A stretch of DNA of 64,000 nt from Candidatus Tectimicrobiota bacterium. Its GTDB lineage: Bacteria > Tectomicrobia > Entotheonellia > Entotheonellales > Entotheonellaceae. The notes beneath the pieces were generated by a model. It was not told the DNA's origin. It worked only from the letters and a program-made list of their open reading frames with translations, and searched no databases. The stretch spans positions 212,923 to 276,922 of the forward strand of contig BPKO01000005.1 in the NCBI GenBank assembly GCA_026005175.1. Direction: 5' to 3'. Position numbers and translations under genes: made by a program. Shown piece after piece: positions 1-6,967 of the stretch. Positions within the stretch are counted from its first letter, which is position 1, and each line of letters opens with the position of its first letter.

Positions 1-1897
1 AGAAGAGCTCCGGCAGGCGGTGCAAGTCCATGAACAGGCAGGCGTCAAAGAGGCCGGTGAACACCTTGAGGGTGGCCTCCTTGAGGCCGTAGCGGGCCAT
101 GCCCGCGGCGATGAGGGCGTTGTCGTGAGGCCACACCGAGCCGTTGTGGTAGGCCATGGGGTTGTAGCGCCGCTCCGAAGAAGAAAGGGTGCGAATCCCC
201 CAGCCAGAAAAGGCGTCCTCGGCCAGCAGCGCGGCGGCCACGCGCCGTGCCCGCTGCGGGCTAGCAATGCCGCTGAAGAGGGTGTGACCGGCGTTGGAGC
301 TGCGCACGCGGCAAGGGCGCTTGTGGCCGTCGAGGGCCAGGACGTAAGTGCCAAGCTCCTCGCTCCAGAAAGCCCGCTCGAACTGCTCTTGCAAGGCCTG
401 GGCCTGGCGCCGCAGCGCGGCGGCGCGCTCCGCTTGCCCCAGCACGGCGGCGAGCTCTGCCGCGCCCTGTTTGGCGGCGTAGACATATCCCTGCACTTCG
501 CACAGGGCGATAGGGCCTTCGGCCAAGCGGCCGTCGGCGTGAAAGACGGCGTCGTGCGAGTCCTTCCAGCCCTGATGCACCAGGCCGCGGGGCGAGCGGC
601 GCGCGTACTCGACAAAGCCGTCGCCGTCCACGTCGCCGTAGGTGTCGATCCAGTGCAGGGCCAGCTCGATGTGGGGCCAAAGGGTTTCGACAAACGCCAA
701 GTCGCCGGTGCGGCGGTAGTACTCGTAGGCCAGCACCACAAAGAGGGGTGTGGCATCGACGCTGCCGTAGTAGCGGCCAAAGGGAATCTCGCCCAGCGCC
801 GCCATTTCTCCCTGGCGCGCCTCGTGCAGGATCTTGCCCGGCTCGGCGTCCTGCTCGGGAATCACCTCCTGGGCCTGGGTGGTGGCGAGGTAGGCGAGCA
901 CGCCGCGGGCCAGAGCCGGGTTGACCCACAGGTACTCGAGGGCGGTGATGAGGCCATCGCGGCCAAAGGGCGTGCTGAACCAGGGCACGCCGGCGTAAGG
1001 GTAAGGGCCGGTGGGCATGGCGGTAACCATCATGTAGAGGTCGGCGCGCGAGCGGTTGAGCCAGTCGTTGAACTGCTCATTAGACGTGTAGATGGCGCAA
1101 TCGCCGCTTTTGGCCTCGCGCAGGGCGCCGTCGGCCAGCGTAAAGGCTTCGTGGAACGCCAGCCGCGGCGGCCGCGGCTCGGAGGTATGGCAGGAAATGG
1201 TGAGGAAAAAGGCTGCCGCTTCTTTGGGCTGCAGCTGCACCGCCAGCTGCAGCTCGCCGGGGCTCACCCGCTTGGGCGCCGGAGCACAAGCAATGCGGGT
1301 ATATCTCTTGATGCCGTCAAGCCCTTCGTAGGCCAGGGTGACGCCGCTGGGATCGACGTGCGGGGGCAGCAGGCGGCCCCGCTGCCGCCGCTTGAGGCCG
1401 CGCACTTCAAAAATGTCGGCAAAATCGGCGGCAAAGCGCAGGGTGAGGTCGACCTCGAGGGGCTCCAGGGCGTAGTTGCGCAGGGTCAGACATTCGTAGC
1501 AGGTACCCTGCCAGAGGAACTTGGAGCGCTGAAGGTGCAGGGTGTCGCGGTGGAGGACCACCTGCCCGTCGGCGGTCACGTCGGGATTGGCCAGGTCCAC
1601 GGTAAGAAGGGCGTTTTCCTCGTGCACGGTGGAGCTCAGCAGCAAGGGACGGGAAGTGCCCAGAAGCAGCTCGAGACGGCTGAGGAAGCGGGTTCCGGCG
1701 TGATAGAGCCCCTGCTCGCCGAGCCCCAGCGGGGTGATGTCGCCGTAGCGGTTGAACACCGCAAAGGTGTCCCCTTCTTTGAGCACCCGGGTGCGGTCGT
1801 CGGCGAGGGCCGACGTGGCCAGGATGTAAAACTCGTCCTCAATCCGGATGATTTCCTGGCGGGCGGGCGTCTGTCGCGGCAGCATCCCTAGCGGCAT
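1..1897 (-). CDS. Amylo-alpha-1,6-glucosidase / glycogen-debranching family protein (3' end outside window)
   Basis: The minus strand is open from the ATG at 1897 to the window edge (632 residues), so the C-terminus is missing; the family is usually about 700-740 residues. The N-terminal part (residues 20-210) has the GDE_N_bis pattern, including LKEGDTFAVFNRYGDI and GLYHAGTRFLSRLEL. The C-terminal part carries the (alpha/alpha)6 catalytic-type segment with GWKDSHDAVFH near residue 450, and the last residues, LFDACLFMDLHRLPELF, are typical of the family. It probably hydrolyses alpha-1,6 branches of glycogen or acts on a related cytoplasmic glucoside. An in-frame ATG at 1885 is an alternative start; the purine-rich stretch before 1897 fits either. 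It is divergent from the SDR at 2047. Confidence 0.85.
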   Translation of the reverse strand, partial: MPLGMLPRQTPARQEIIRIEDEFYILATSALADDRTRVLKEGDTFAVFNRYGDITPLGLGEQGLYHAGTRFLSRLELLLGTSRPLLLSSTVHEENALLTVDLANPDVTADGQVVLHRDTLHLQRSKFLWQGTCYECLTLRNYALEPLEVDLTLRFAADFADIFEVRGLKRRQRGRLLPPHVDPSGVTLAYEGLDGIKRYTRIACAPAPKRVSPGELQLAVQLQPKEAAAFFLTISCHTSEPRPPRLAFHEAFTLADGALREAKSGDCAIYTSNEQFNDWLNRSRADLYMMVTAMPTGPYPYAGVPWFSTPFGRDGLITALEYLWVNPALARGVLAYLATTQAQEVIPEQDAEPGKILHEARQGEMAALGEIPFGRYYGSVDATPLFVVLAYEYYRRTGDLAFVETLWPHIELALHWIDTYGDVDGDGFVEYARRSPRGLVHQGWKDSHDAVFHADGRLAEGPIALCEVQGYVYAAKQGAAELAAVLGQAERAAALRRQAQALQEQFERAFWSEELGTYVLALDGHKRPCRVRSSNAGHTLFSGIASPQRARRVAAALLAEDAFSGWGIRTLSSSERRYNPMAYHNGSVWPHDNALIAAGMARYGLKEATLKVFTGLFDACLFMDLHRLPELF

Positions 1898-1990
1898 CCT
1901 TCTCTTCTACAGACTCAAGACCCTACGCTTGCACTCTTCCTTATGTTAACGGCATGTGGCGTGGCCGTCCACTTTCCCCTCTCTACGGGA

Positions 1991-1996
1991 TATAAT
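1991..1996 (+). promoter_or_regulatory. Probable -10 box of the 2047 SDR gene
   Basis: A perfect TATAAT lies about 50 nt before the SDR start. No good -35 hexamer is seen 16-18 nt upstream, so this is a moderate call. A strong AAGGAG ribosome-binding site follows at 2031-2036. Confidence 0.45.
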
Positions 1997-2046
1997 CGGC
2001 CCTTACGTCGTGTCCCTTCGAACCCGCACAGAAGGAGTGAGAAGAC

Positions 2047-2838
2047 ATGGAGCTCGGGCTGCAGGGCAAAGTGGCCATTATTACCGGCGGCAGCGCCGGC
2101 ATTGGCAAAGCCACCGCGAAGCGGCTGTGCGAGGAGGGCGTCCGCGTCACCATCTGCGCGCGCCGCCCCGAGGTGCTGCGCCAGGCGGCAGAGGAGATCG
2201 AGGCGCAGACGGGCGGCGAGGTGCTGGCGGTGCCGGCAGACGTGTGCCGCGACGAGCAGGTGGCCCAGATGGTGCAGCAGACCCTGGATCGGTTTGGCGG
2301 CGTCGACATTCTGGTCAACAACGCCGGCGGCTCGCGCGCTTTCTCGTTCTTCGAGGCCACCGAGGCGCTGTGGCGAGAAGACCTGGAGATCAAGCTCTTT
2401 GGCGCCATTCGCTGCATCCGGGCGGTGGTGCCTTCCATGCGCCAGCGCGGCGGCGGCCGCATCATCAACATCACCACCATTGGCGGCAAGGCGCCGCGCC
2501 CGCACGCCTTGCCCACCACGGTGAGCCGCGCCGCCGGCATCAACCTGACCAAATCGCTGGCCAGCGAGTTTGCCGCCGACAACATCCTTGTCAACACGAT
2601 TTGCCTTGGCCTGGTCAAGAGCGCCCAGTGGGAGCGCCGCTACGAAGCGCTGCGCCAGCAGCAGCCCGACCTCACCCTGGAGGCGTACTATGCCCAGGTG
2701 GGGCAGCGCGTGCCGCTGGGGCGCATGGGCGAACCGGAAGAAGTGGCCGACCTCATTGCCTTTCTCGTCTCCCCGCGGGCGGCGTTTATCACCGGCACGG
2801 CCATCAACTTCGACGGCGGCGCCGCGGCAGTGGTCTAA
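2047..2838 (+). CDS. SDR-fold oxidoreductase-like protein lacking the Ser-Tyr-Lys triad
   Basis: A 263-residue classical SDR fold. The N-terminal cofactor motif TGGSAGIG (residues 14-21), the NNAG motif (LVNNAGG, near residue 90) and the C-terminal GTAINFDGG are all intact. The catalytic region is not: where family members have S, then YxxSK, this protein has T144 and T157-T-V-S-R161 (segment LPTTVSRAAG). It therefore probably binds NAD(P)(H), but by the classical mechanism it should not be a normal dehydrogenase. The AAGGAG at 2031-2036 fixes the ATG start. It stands alone: divergent from the glucosidase and followed by an independent promoter. It may use another catalytic base or act as a binding or regulatory protein. 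Confidence 0.85.
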   Translation: MELGLQGKVAIITGGSAGIGKATAKRLCEEGVRVTICARRPEVLRQAAEEIEAQTGGEVLAVPADVCRDEQVAQMVQQTLDRFGGVDILVNNAGGSRAFSFFEATEALWREDLEIKLFGAIRCIRAVVPSMRQRGGGRIINITTIGGKAPRPHALPTTVSRAAGINLTKSLASEFAADNILVNTICLGLVKSAQWERRYEALRQQQPDLTLEAYYAQVGQRVPLGRMGEPEEVADLIAFLVSPRAAFITGTAINFDGGAAAVV

Positions 2839-2852
2839 GCGCGTGTGACCCC

Positions 2853-2881
2853 TTGACATCGGCGTGACTGCTACGTATATT
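2853..2881 (+). promoter_or_regulatory. Strong sigma70-type promoter of the 2.9-3.1 kb ncRNA
   Basis: A consensus TTGACA (2853-2858), a 17-nt spacer and TATATT (2876-2881). This is the best promoter match found in the window. It lies just after the SDR stop codon and points into a region without a convincing ORF. Confidence 0.75.
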
Positions 2882-2887
2882 GTTGAC

Positions 2888-3098
2888 CACCAAAGTGGGG
2901 TTGAGACCATGATTTACTTGCTGACGGAGTGCCTCAAATTTCCGTTAAAGGGCTCCCCTCGTCACCTGCCCCCAGACGAGGCGGAGCACGAGAAGCGGGG
3001 CTGGTGAGCGGGCCTCCAGCCCGTGGGCGTTTCCCGGCGTGGGACGCCGTAAGCAATGCGAGGGGATGCTGCAAAGGGCAGCATCCCCTTCTTTTTTG
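2888..3098 (+). ncRNA. Candidate stand-alone structured small RNA (about 210 nt)
   Basis: A consensus promoter at 2853-2881 and a textbook terminator ending at 3098 bracket about 210 nt with four consecutive perfect or near-perfect hairpins: 2922-2928/2941-2947 (7 pairs, one G-U), 2957-2963/2975-2981 (7 pairs), 2998-3004/3016-3022 (7 pairs) and 3035-3040/3044-3049 (6 pairs, GGG loop). I do not recognise a known family: no SRP, tmRNA, 6S or common riboswitch signature could be matched by eye. A leader role for the next gene (3163) is possible, but the terminator comes first and nothing pairs with it as an obvious anti-terminator. A 32-codon ORF (2909-3007) inside has no ribosome-binding site and is probably fortuitous. 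Confidence 0.55.
3062..3098 (+). terminator. Rho-independent terminator
   Basis: An 11-bp perfect stem, GGGGATGCTGC (3062-3072) with GCAGCATCCCC (3078-3088), a 5-nt loop, followed by TTCTTTTTT (3089-3097). Confidence 0.9.
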
Positions 3099-3162
3099 TC
3101 CCTTGTCACCGCCAGGCCGCTGTGCTACAGTCAAAGGCCCTTGACGCGCTTGTGACTGCTGC

Positions 3163-3879
3163 ATGAGGCCTGCTGACCCCGACACCCGCTGCCCGTTTGT
3201 GGCGACCGTTGCCGCCCTGCCGGCGGCCTGGCTTGCCGAGCGCCTGGCGGCCCCGGTGACGCTGGCGTGGACGCGCAATCGCGTGGTCATGGTCAGGGTG
3301 AGGGTTTTGGCCGGCGGGGGCTACCGGGTGCGGTTGCACGGCTGCTTTCGGCAGGCCCCGATGCCGGTCTGGCAGGCGCTGGTGGCGTACATCCGGCACG
3401 GCGACCGCACGGCGCGGGCCATCCTGCGGCGCTTCCTGCAAGGCGAGGGGGCGCTTGCTGGCCCGGAGCCGGCCGGATCGTGTCCAGCGCGTGGTGCGGC
3501 GCGCGGCCGCTACTTCGACCTCGAGGAGATCCTGCGCACCCTCAACCGCCGTTACTTTGGCAACCGCGTGCAGGCGCGCATCGTCTGGGGGCGGCGGCCG
3601 CCGCGGCGGCAGCGGGTGTCGATTCGACTAGGATCGTACTGTGCCCGCACCCGTCTCATTCGCATCCATCCCGCTCTGGACCAGGCCTTTGTGCCGCGCT
3701 ACGTGGTGGAGAGCGTGGTCTTTCACGAAATGCTGCACCAGCTCGTGCCGTGCCGCCGCGTGCGGGGCCGGCGATGCCTGCATCCGCCGCGCTTTCGCCA
3801 GTGGGAGCGGCAGTTCCCTGCCTATGCCCGCGCCGAGGCCTGGAAGCGACGCCACTTGACGCGGTTGCTCCGTAGCTGA
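3163..3879 (+). CDS. SprT-like zinc metallopeptidase-domain protein
   Basis: 238 residues. The C-terminal half (from about residue 115, DLEEILRTLNRRYF) matches the SprT-like fold, with a zinc-binding FHEMLHQLVP (HExxH, near residue 188) and a third-ligand region, LHPPRFRQWE, about 20 residues later. The N-terminal 110 residues are Arg/Ala-rich and unrecognised. Family members are small cytoplasmic predicted metallopeptidases. No good Shine-Dalgarno precedes the ATG, so the start is uncertain. It is followed 6 nt later by the queuosine-precursor transporter gene. Confidence 0.8.
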   Translation: MRPADPDTRCPFVATVAALPAAWLAERLAAPVTLAWTRNRVVMVRVRVLAGGGYRVRLHGCFRQAPMPVWQALVAYIRHGDRTARAILRRFLQGEGALAGPEPAGSCPARGAARGRYFDLEEILRTLNRRYFGNRVQARIVWGRRPPRRQRVSIRLGSYCARTRLIRIHPALDQAFVPRYVVESVVFHEMLHQLVPCRRVRGRRCLHPPRFRQWERQFPAYARAEAWKRRHLTRLLRS

Positions 3880-3885
3880 CGTGCC

Positions 3886-4593
3886 ATGCCCGCTCCCCAC
3901 CCGGCCACTCCCGCGACGCAAGCCCCTTCTTCGCCCTGGTTCGTGCTGCTGGTGGCCGTCTTTACCACCTGCCTCATCACCGCCAACATCGTGGCGGTCA
4001 AGCTGGTGGTCGTCTTCGGGCTGGTGACGCCGGCAGGCATCGTGGTCTTTCCGCTTAGCTACATTTGCGGCGACGTGCTCACCGAAGTCTACGGCTACCG
4101 GCAGGCGCGGCGGGTTATCTGGCTGGGCTTTTTTTGCAACCTCCTGGCCGTGCTGGCGATTTGGATTGGCCAAATTCTGCCCCCTGCCCCTTTCTGGGAA
4201 GGGCAGGCGGCGTACGTGCGCATTTTGGGCTATACGCCCCGGCTGCTGGTGGCTTCTTTCCTTGCTTACTTGGTGGGCGAGTTTGCCAATGCCTTTGTGC
4301 TGGCCAAAATGAAAATTGCCACCCGCGGGCGCTGGCTGTGGACGCGCACCATCGGCTCGACCCTGGTCGGGCAGGGGCTCGACTCCCTGGTGTTTATCAC
4401 CCTGGCCTTTGCCGGCACGCTTCCCGTGGCGGCGCTGCTTTCTACGGTGGTGACGCAGTGGCTGCTCAAAACGGCCTACGAAGCGGCAGCCACCCCCCTG
4501 ACGTACGGCGTGGTGGCGTGGCTCAAGCGGCGCGAGGGGCTCGACGTCTATGACGAGGGCACGCACTTCAGTCCCTTGCGCTGGCGCGACTAG
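3886..4593 (+). CDS. yhhQ: Queuosine precursor transporter (VUT/DUF165 family)
   Basis: A 235-residue polytopic membrane protein with about six hydrophobic segments. It shows the family signatures: N-terminal ANIVAVK, FPLSYICGDVLTEVYGY with its conserved acidic residues, and LVGEFANAFVLAKMK, followed by TRTIGSTLVGQGLDSLVF. Characterised members import 7-cyano-7-deazaguanine or a related precursor for queuosine tRNA modification. It follows the SprT-like gene by 6 nt, so the two are probably co-transcribed. Identification is firm; the exact substrate is inferred. Confidence 0.9.
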   Translation: MPAPHPATPATQAPSSPWFVLLVAVFTTCLITANIVAVKLVVVFGLVTPAGIVVFPLSYICGDVLTEVYGYRQARRVIWLGFFCNLLAVLAIWIGQILPPAPFWEGQAAYVRILGYTPRLLVASFLAYLVGEFANAFVLAKMKIATRGRWLWTRTIGSTLVGQGLDSLVFITLAFAGTLPVAALLSTVVTQWLLKTAYEAAATPLTYGVVAWLKRREGLDVYDEGTHFSPLRWRD

Positions 4594-4617
4594 TCCTTCT
4601 TGAGAAGGAGCCTTGCG

Positions 4618-6000
4618 GTGTCGATTCCGCACGAGCCCTCGGCCCCGGCTGATCCGGTGGCCCAGGCCTGGCACTATCCTCTCTTTGAGGCCATCTTGCA
4701 GCGCCGGGCCCGGCGCTTCCCCCTAGGGGCCACCATGCCCGGGAAGGCGCAGCACTTCGTTTCCCCGCATCCGCCGCTGCCCTTGTCGCCGCAGGAAGAA
4801 GCGCTGCTTATCCTGGCCGGCACCGGCCTCAGCGGCTTGCAGCTTGGCGACCTCCCCTTTGTCGATGCCCAGGGCGCTTCCCTGGGCGGCAACACCCTGC
4901 TGCAGTTTGCCGGCCGCGTCTATGCCAGCGCCTGCGGCGCCCACGGCACCGAACTTTTCTACACCAACGACACCGGCGTGTACCTGGTGCGGCTGCGGCC
5001 GGTGGCGCCGCAGCGCATGCAGGAGTATACCGGCTGCGAGGATCGCGAGCGGCTTCTGCGCTTGGTCGAAGCCCACACCGTGCGCCTGCAGGCGCAACGC
5101 CTCGACATCCCGCGCCGCTGGCCGGCGCTGCTCGCCTTCAACCAGTGGAACGTCAACGTCCCGGGCAGCACGCTCTTCATGCCCGTAACCGACGTCACCG
5201 GCGAGTACATCAACCTCCTGCTGCTGCTTTTTGACGCGCCGCACCGGCTCTACATTTACGACGACCTCAACGGCAACGCCGAGCCGCTCAAGCGCTGGGC
5301 CGAGGCCGGGAAGCTTGAGCGCCGCTTTGCCTATCCCCTCTCGCAGCTCGAGCGCAGCGCGGCGCAGCAGTTTGTCGCCGTCGAGCAAGCCCTCATGCTG
5401 CAAAACATGTACCTGGCCTTGCAGGCCATGGGACTGGGCGGCTGGCTGTTTGGCGCCGGCAATCCGCTGGTGGTCTTTGGCGGGACGCCAGCTCCGGGCC
5501 TGGGCTTTCGGTTCTGGCGGCCGCCGGCAGGCAGCAAGAACCCGGCCCCCCATCCGGTGGGCCTCGACGGCCTCTTTGAAGCCTACTGCCCGCCTTACTA
5601 CCCTTCCATGGCGGCGGCGGTGGAGGCGGTCGTTGCCAGCAAGTGGGGCCAAGGCGGCCTGTTTACCGGCGACGGCGGCCCCGTCCCTTTCCGTGACCCC
5701 CAGCACCTGGCCCGCGAAGTGCCGGTCACCCCAGACGAGGTGGTCCAGATGGCCAAGGACCTCTGCACTTACATCTACCAGACCTACGGCCGCTTTCCCG
5801 CCCAGCTGGACGCCATGAACATGTGCCTGTGGCTGCAAGCCCACCATCTTGAGACGGCCTACTACGACCGCTTCCTGCAGCCCGGCGCCTACCACGAGGC
5901 CATTGCCACCCACCTGCAGCGCTGGCACGCCGCCCCCTCTCCCCCGCGCGAGCCCCCCACCCCTGGCGTCCCGTGCCGCAAAAGACTTGACAAAGCCTGA
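4618..6000 (+). CDS. Nitroreductase-fold-like protein of unknown substrate
   Basis: 460 residues from the GTG at 4618, chosen because AAGGAG (4605-4610) lies 7 nt upstream; an upstream TTG at 4600 overlaps that site. The N-terminal part (LFEAILQRRARRFPLG, then LSPQEEALLILAGTGLSGL) resembles the FMN-binding opening of nitroreductase-like proteins, and the rest is a conserved-looking soluble alpha/beta protein with no signal peptide. I cannot assign a reaction. It lies 22 nt upstream of the MerR/B12 regulator and may be in its operon. A large antisense ORF overlaps it and is taken as a shadow. Confidence 0.55.
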   Translation: MSIPHEPSAPADPVAQAWHYPLFEAILQRRARRFPLGATMPGKAQHFVSPHPPLPLSPQEEALLILAGTGLSGLQLGDLPFVDAQGASLGGNTLLQFAGRVYASACGAHGTELFYTNDTGVYLVRLRPVAPQRMQEYTGCEDRERLLRLVEAHTVRLQAQRLDIPRRWPALLAFNQWNVNVPGSTLFMPVTDVTGEYINLLLLLFDAPHRLYIYDDLNGNAEPLKRWAEAGKLERRFAYPLSQLERSAAQQFVAVEQALMLQNMYLALQAMGLGGWLFGAGNPLVVFGGTPAPGLGFRFWRPPAGSKNPAPHPVGLDGLFEAYCPPYYPSMAAAVEAVVASKWGQGGLFTGDGGPVPFRDPQHLAREVPVTPDEVVQMAKDLCTYIYQTYGRFPAQLDAMNMCLWLQAHHLETAYYDRFLQPGAYHEAIATHLQRWHAAPSPPREPPTPGVPCRKRLDKA

Positions 6001-6022
6001 ACACCCGCGTAGAGGAGGCGGC

Positions 6023-6967
6023 ATGGGACGCTATCGCATCAAAGCGGTGGCCCGCATGACGGGGTTTCGGCCCGAGCTCCTGCGGCGCTGGGAGCAGCGC
6101 TACGGGCTCTTTGCGCCGCCGCGCGCCGGCAACCGCTACCGCGAGTACGACGAGGAGGACGTGCGGCTGCTGCTTTACATCAAGGCGCAGCTTGCCCAGG
6201 GGCGGGCCATTGGGGAGCTGGCGGCAGAGGGGCGGGAGGCGCTGCTGCGCCGTCTGGCCGCGTCGCCTGCTGCCTCCAAGGCGGCAGCGCTCGTCGAAGA
6301 GCTCGTGGGCTATCTGCTTGCCCTGCAAAAGTCCCAGTTTGATGCCAGACTGCGGGAGTGCGCCGCGCTTTACCCCTTTGCCGAGCTGGTCACCGAGGTG
6401 CTGGTGCCGCTGGTGCAGCGCCTGGGCGCGCTGCGGCAGGCCGGCCAGGCGTCGCTGGGCAGCGAGCGCCTCGCCGTAGTGGCGGTCAAGAGCCGTCTGC
6501 TGGCCATGCTCCAGGCCACCGCCCCGGGTAGAGCAGCGCCGCTGCTGCTTTGTGCGTGCCCCGCGGGGGAGGTGCACGAGCTGGGACTGCTGGCCTTTGC
6601 CTGCCTTGCCCAGCAAGCGGGGTGGGAGGCGTGCTACTTGGGAGCTGACGTCCCGCTTGCCGAGCTTCTGGCCGTTTGCCGGCACTTGCAACCGGCGCTG
6701 GTAGCCCTCTCCTGCACCAGGGTCGACAGCGCCGCGCGCTACGGCGCGCTGGTGCAGGAACTCGACGTCCACCTTGCCTCGCAGTATCCCACCCTCTTGG
6801 GCGGGCAGGCGGTCGCCCGCTGGCGGCCCCCCGAGGGGCTGCGCTACCTGCGGCTGTGCCCGTCGCTTGCCGAAGCCAGGGAGATTCTGGCGGGCACCCC
6901 GACAGAAAATCCCTTACCCGAATCCCGTCAGCGGAGCTGTGCCCTTCCTTGCAGAAAGGACGCCTAG
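6023..6967 (+). CDS. MerR-family regulator with B12-binding domain (CarH/LitR-like)
   Basis: 314 residues. The ATG at 6023 follows GAGGAGG by a few nucleotides. Residues 1-75 are a MerR winged helix (YRIKAVARMTG, RRWEQRYGL, NRYREYDEEDV). Residues 80-170 fit the helical cap, and 180-305 form a cobalamin-binding Rossmann domain containing the ligand motif GEVHELG (ExHxxG) and YLGADVPL. CarH-type proteins bind adenosylcobalamin in the dark as DNA-bound repressors and release DNA in light. Whether this one is a photoreceptor or a B12 sensor cannot be read from sequence. It directly abuts the carboxyltransferase gene (TAG then ATG), suggesting co-expression or co-regulation. Confidence 0.85.
   Translation: MGRYRIKAVARMTGFRPELLRRWEQRYGLFAPPRAGNRYREYDEEDVRLLLYIKAQLAQGRAIGELAAEGREALLRRLAASPAASKAAALVEELVGYLLALQKSQFDARLRECAALYPFAELVTEVLVPLVQRLGALRQAGQASLGSERLAVVAVKSRLLAMLQATAPGRAAPLLLCACPAGEVHELGLLAFACLAQQAGWEACYLGADVPLAELLAVCRHLQPALVALSCTRVDSAARYGALVQELDVHLASQYPTLLGGQAVARWRPPEGLRYLRLCPSLAEAREILAGTPTENPLPESRQRSCALPCRKDA

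Noticed and set aside
20-1891. 623-codon plus-strand ORF
   Set aside because: It is the antisense shadow of the glycogen-debranching-type glucosidase. The protein is low-complexity Gly/Ala/His/Arg-rich with no motif, whereas the minus frame has clear family motifs.
2909-3007. 32-codon ORF inside the candidate ncRNA
   Set aside because: No ribosome-binding site, and it runs through three strong hairpins. Its codons are better explained by RNA structure.
2888-3061. c-di-GMP, cobalamin or guanidine riboswitch
   Set aside because: Short similarities such as GGGACGCC were noticed, but the required core motifs are absent, and the terminator precedes the next gene without an anti-terminator partner.
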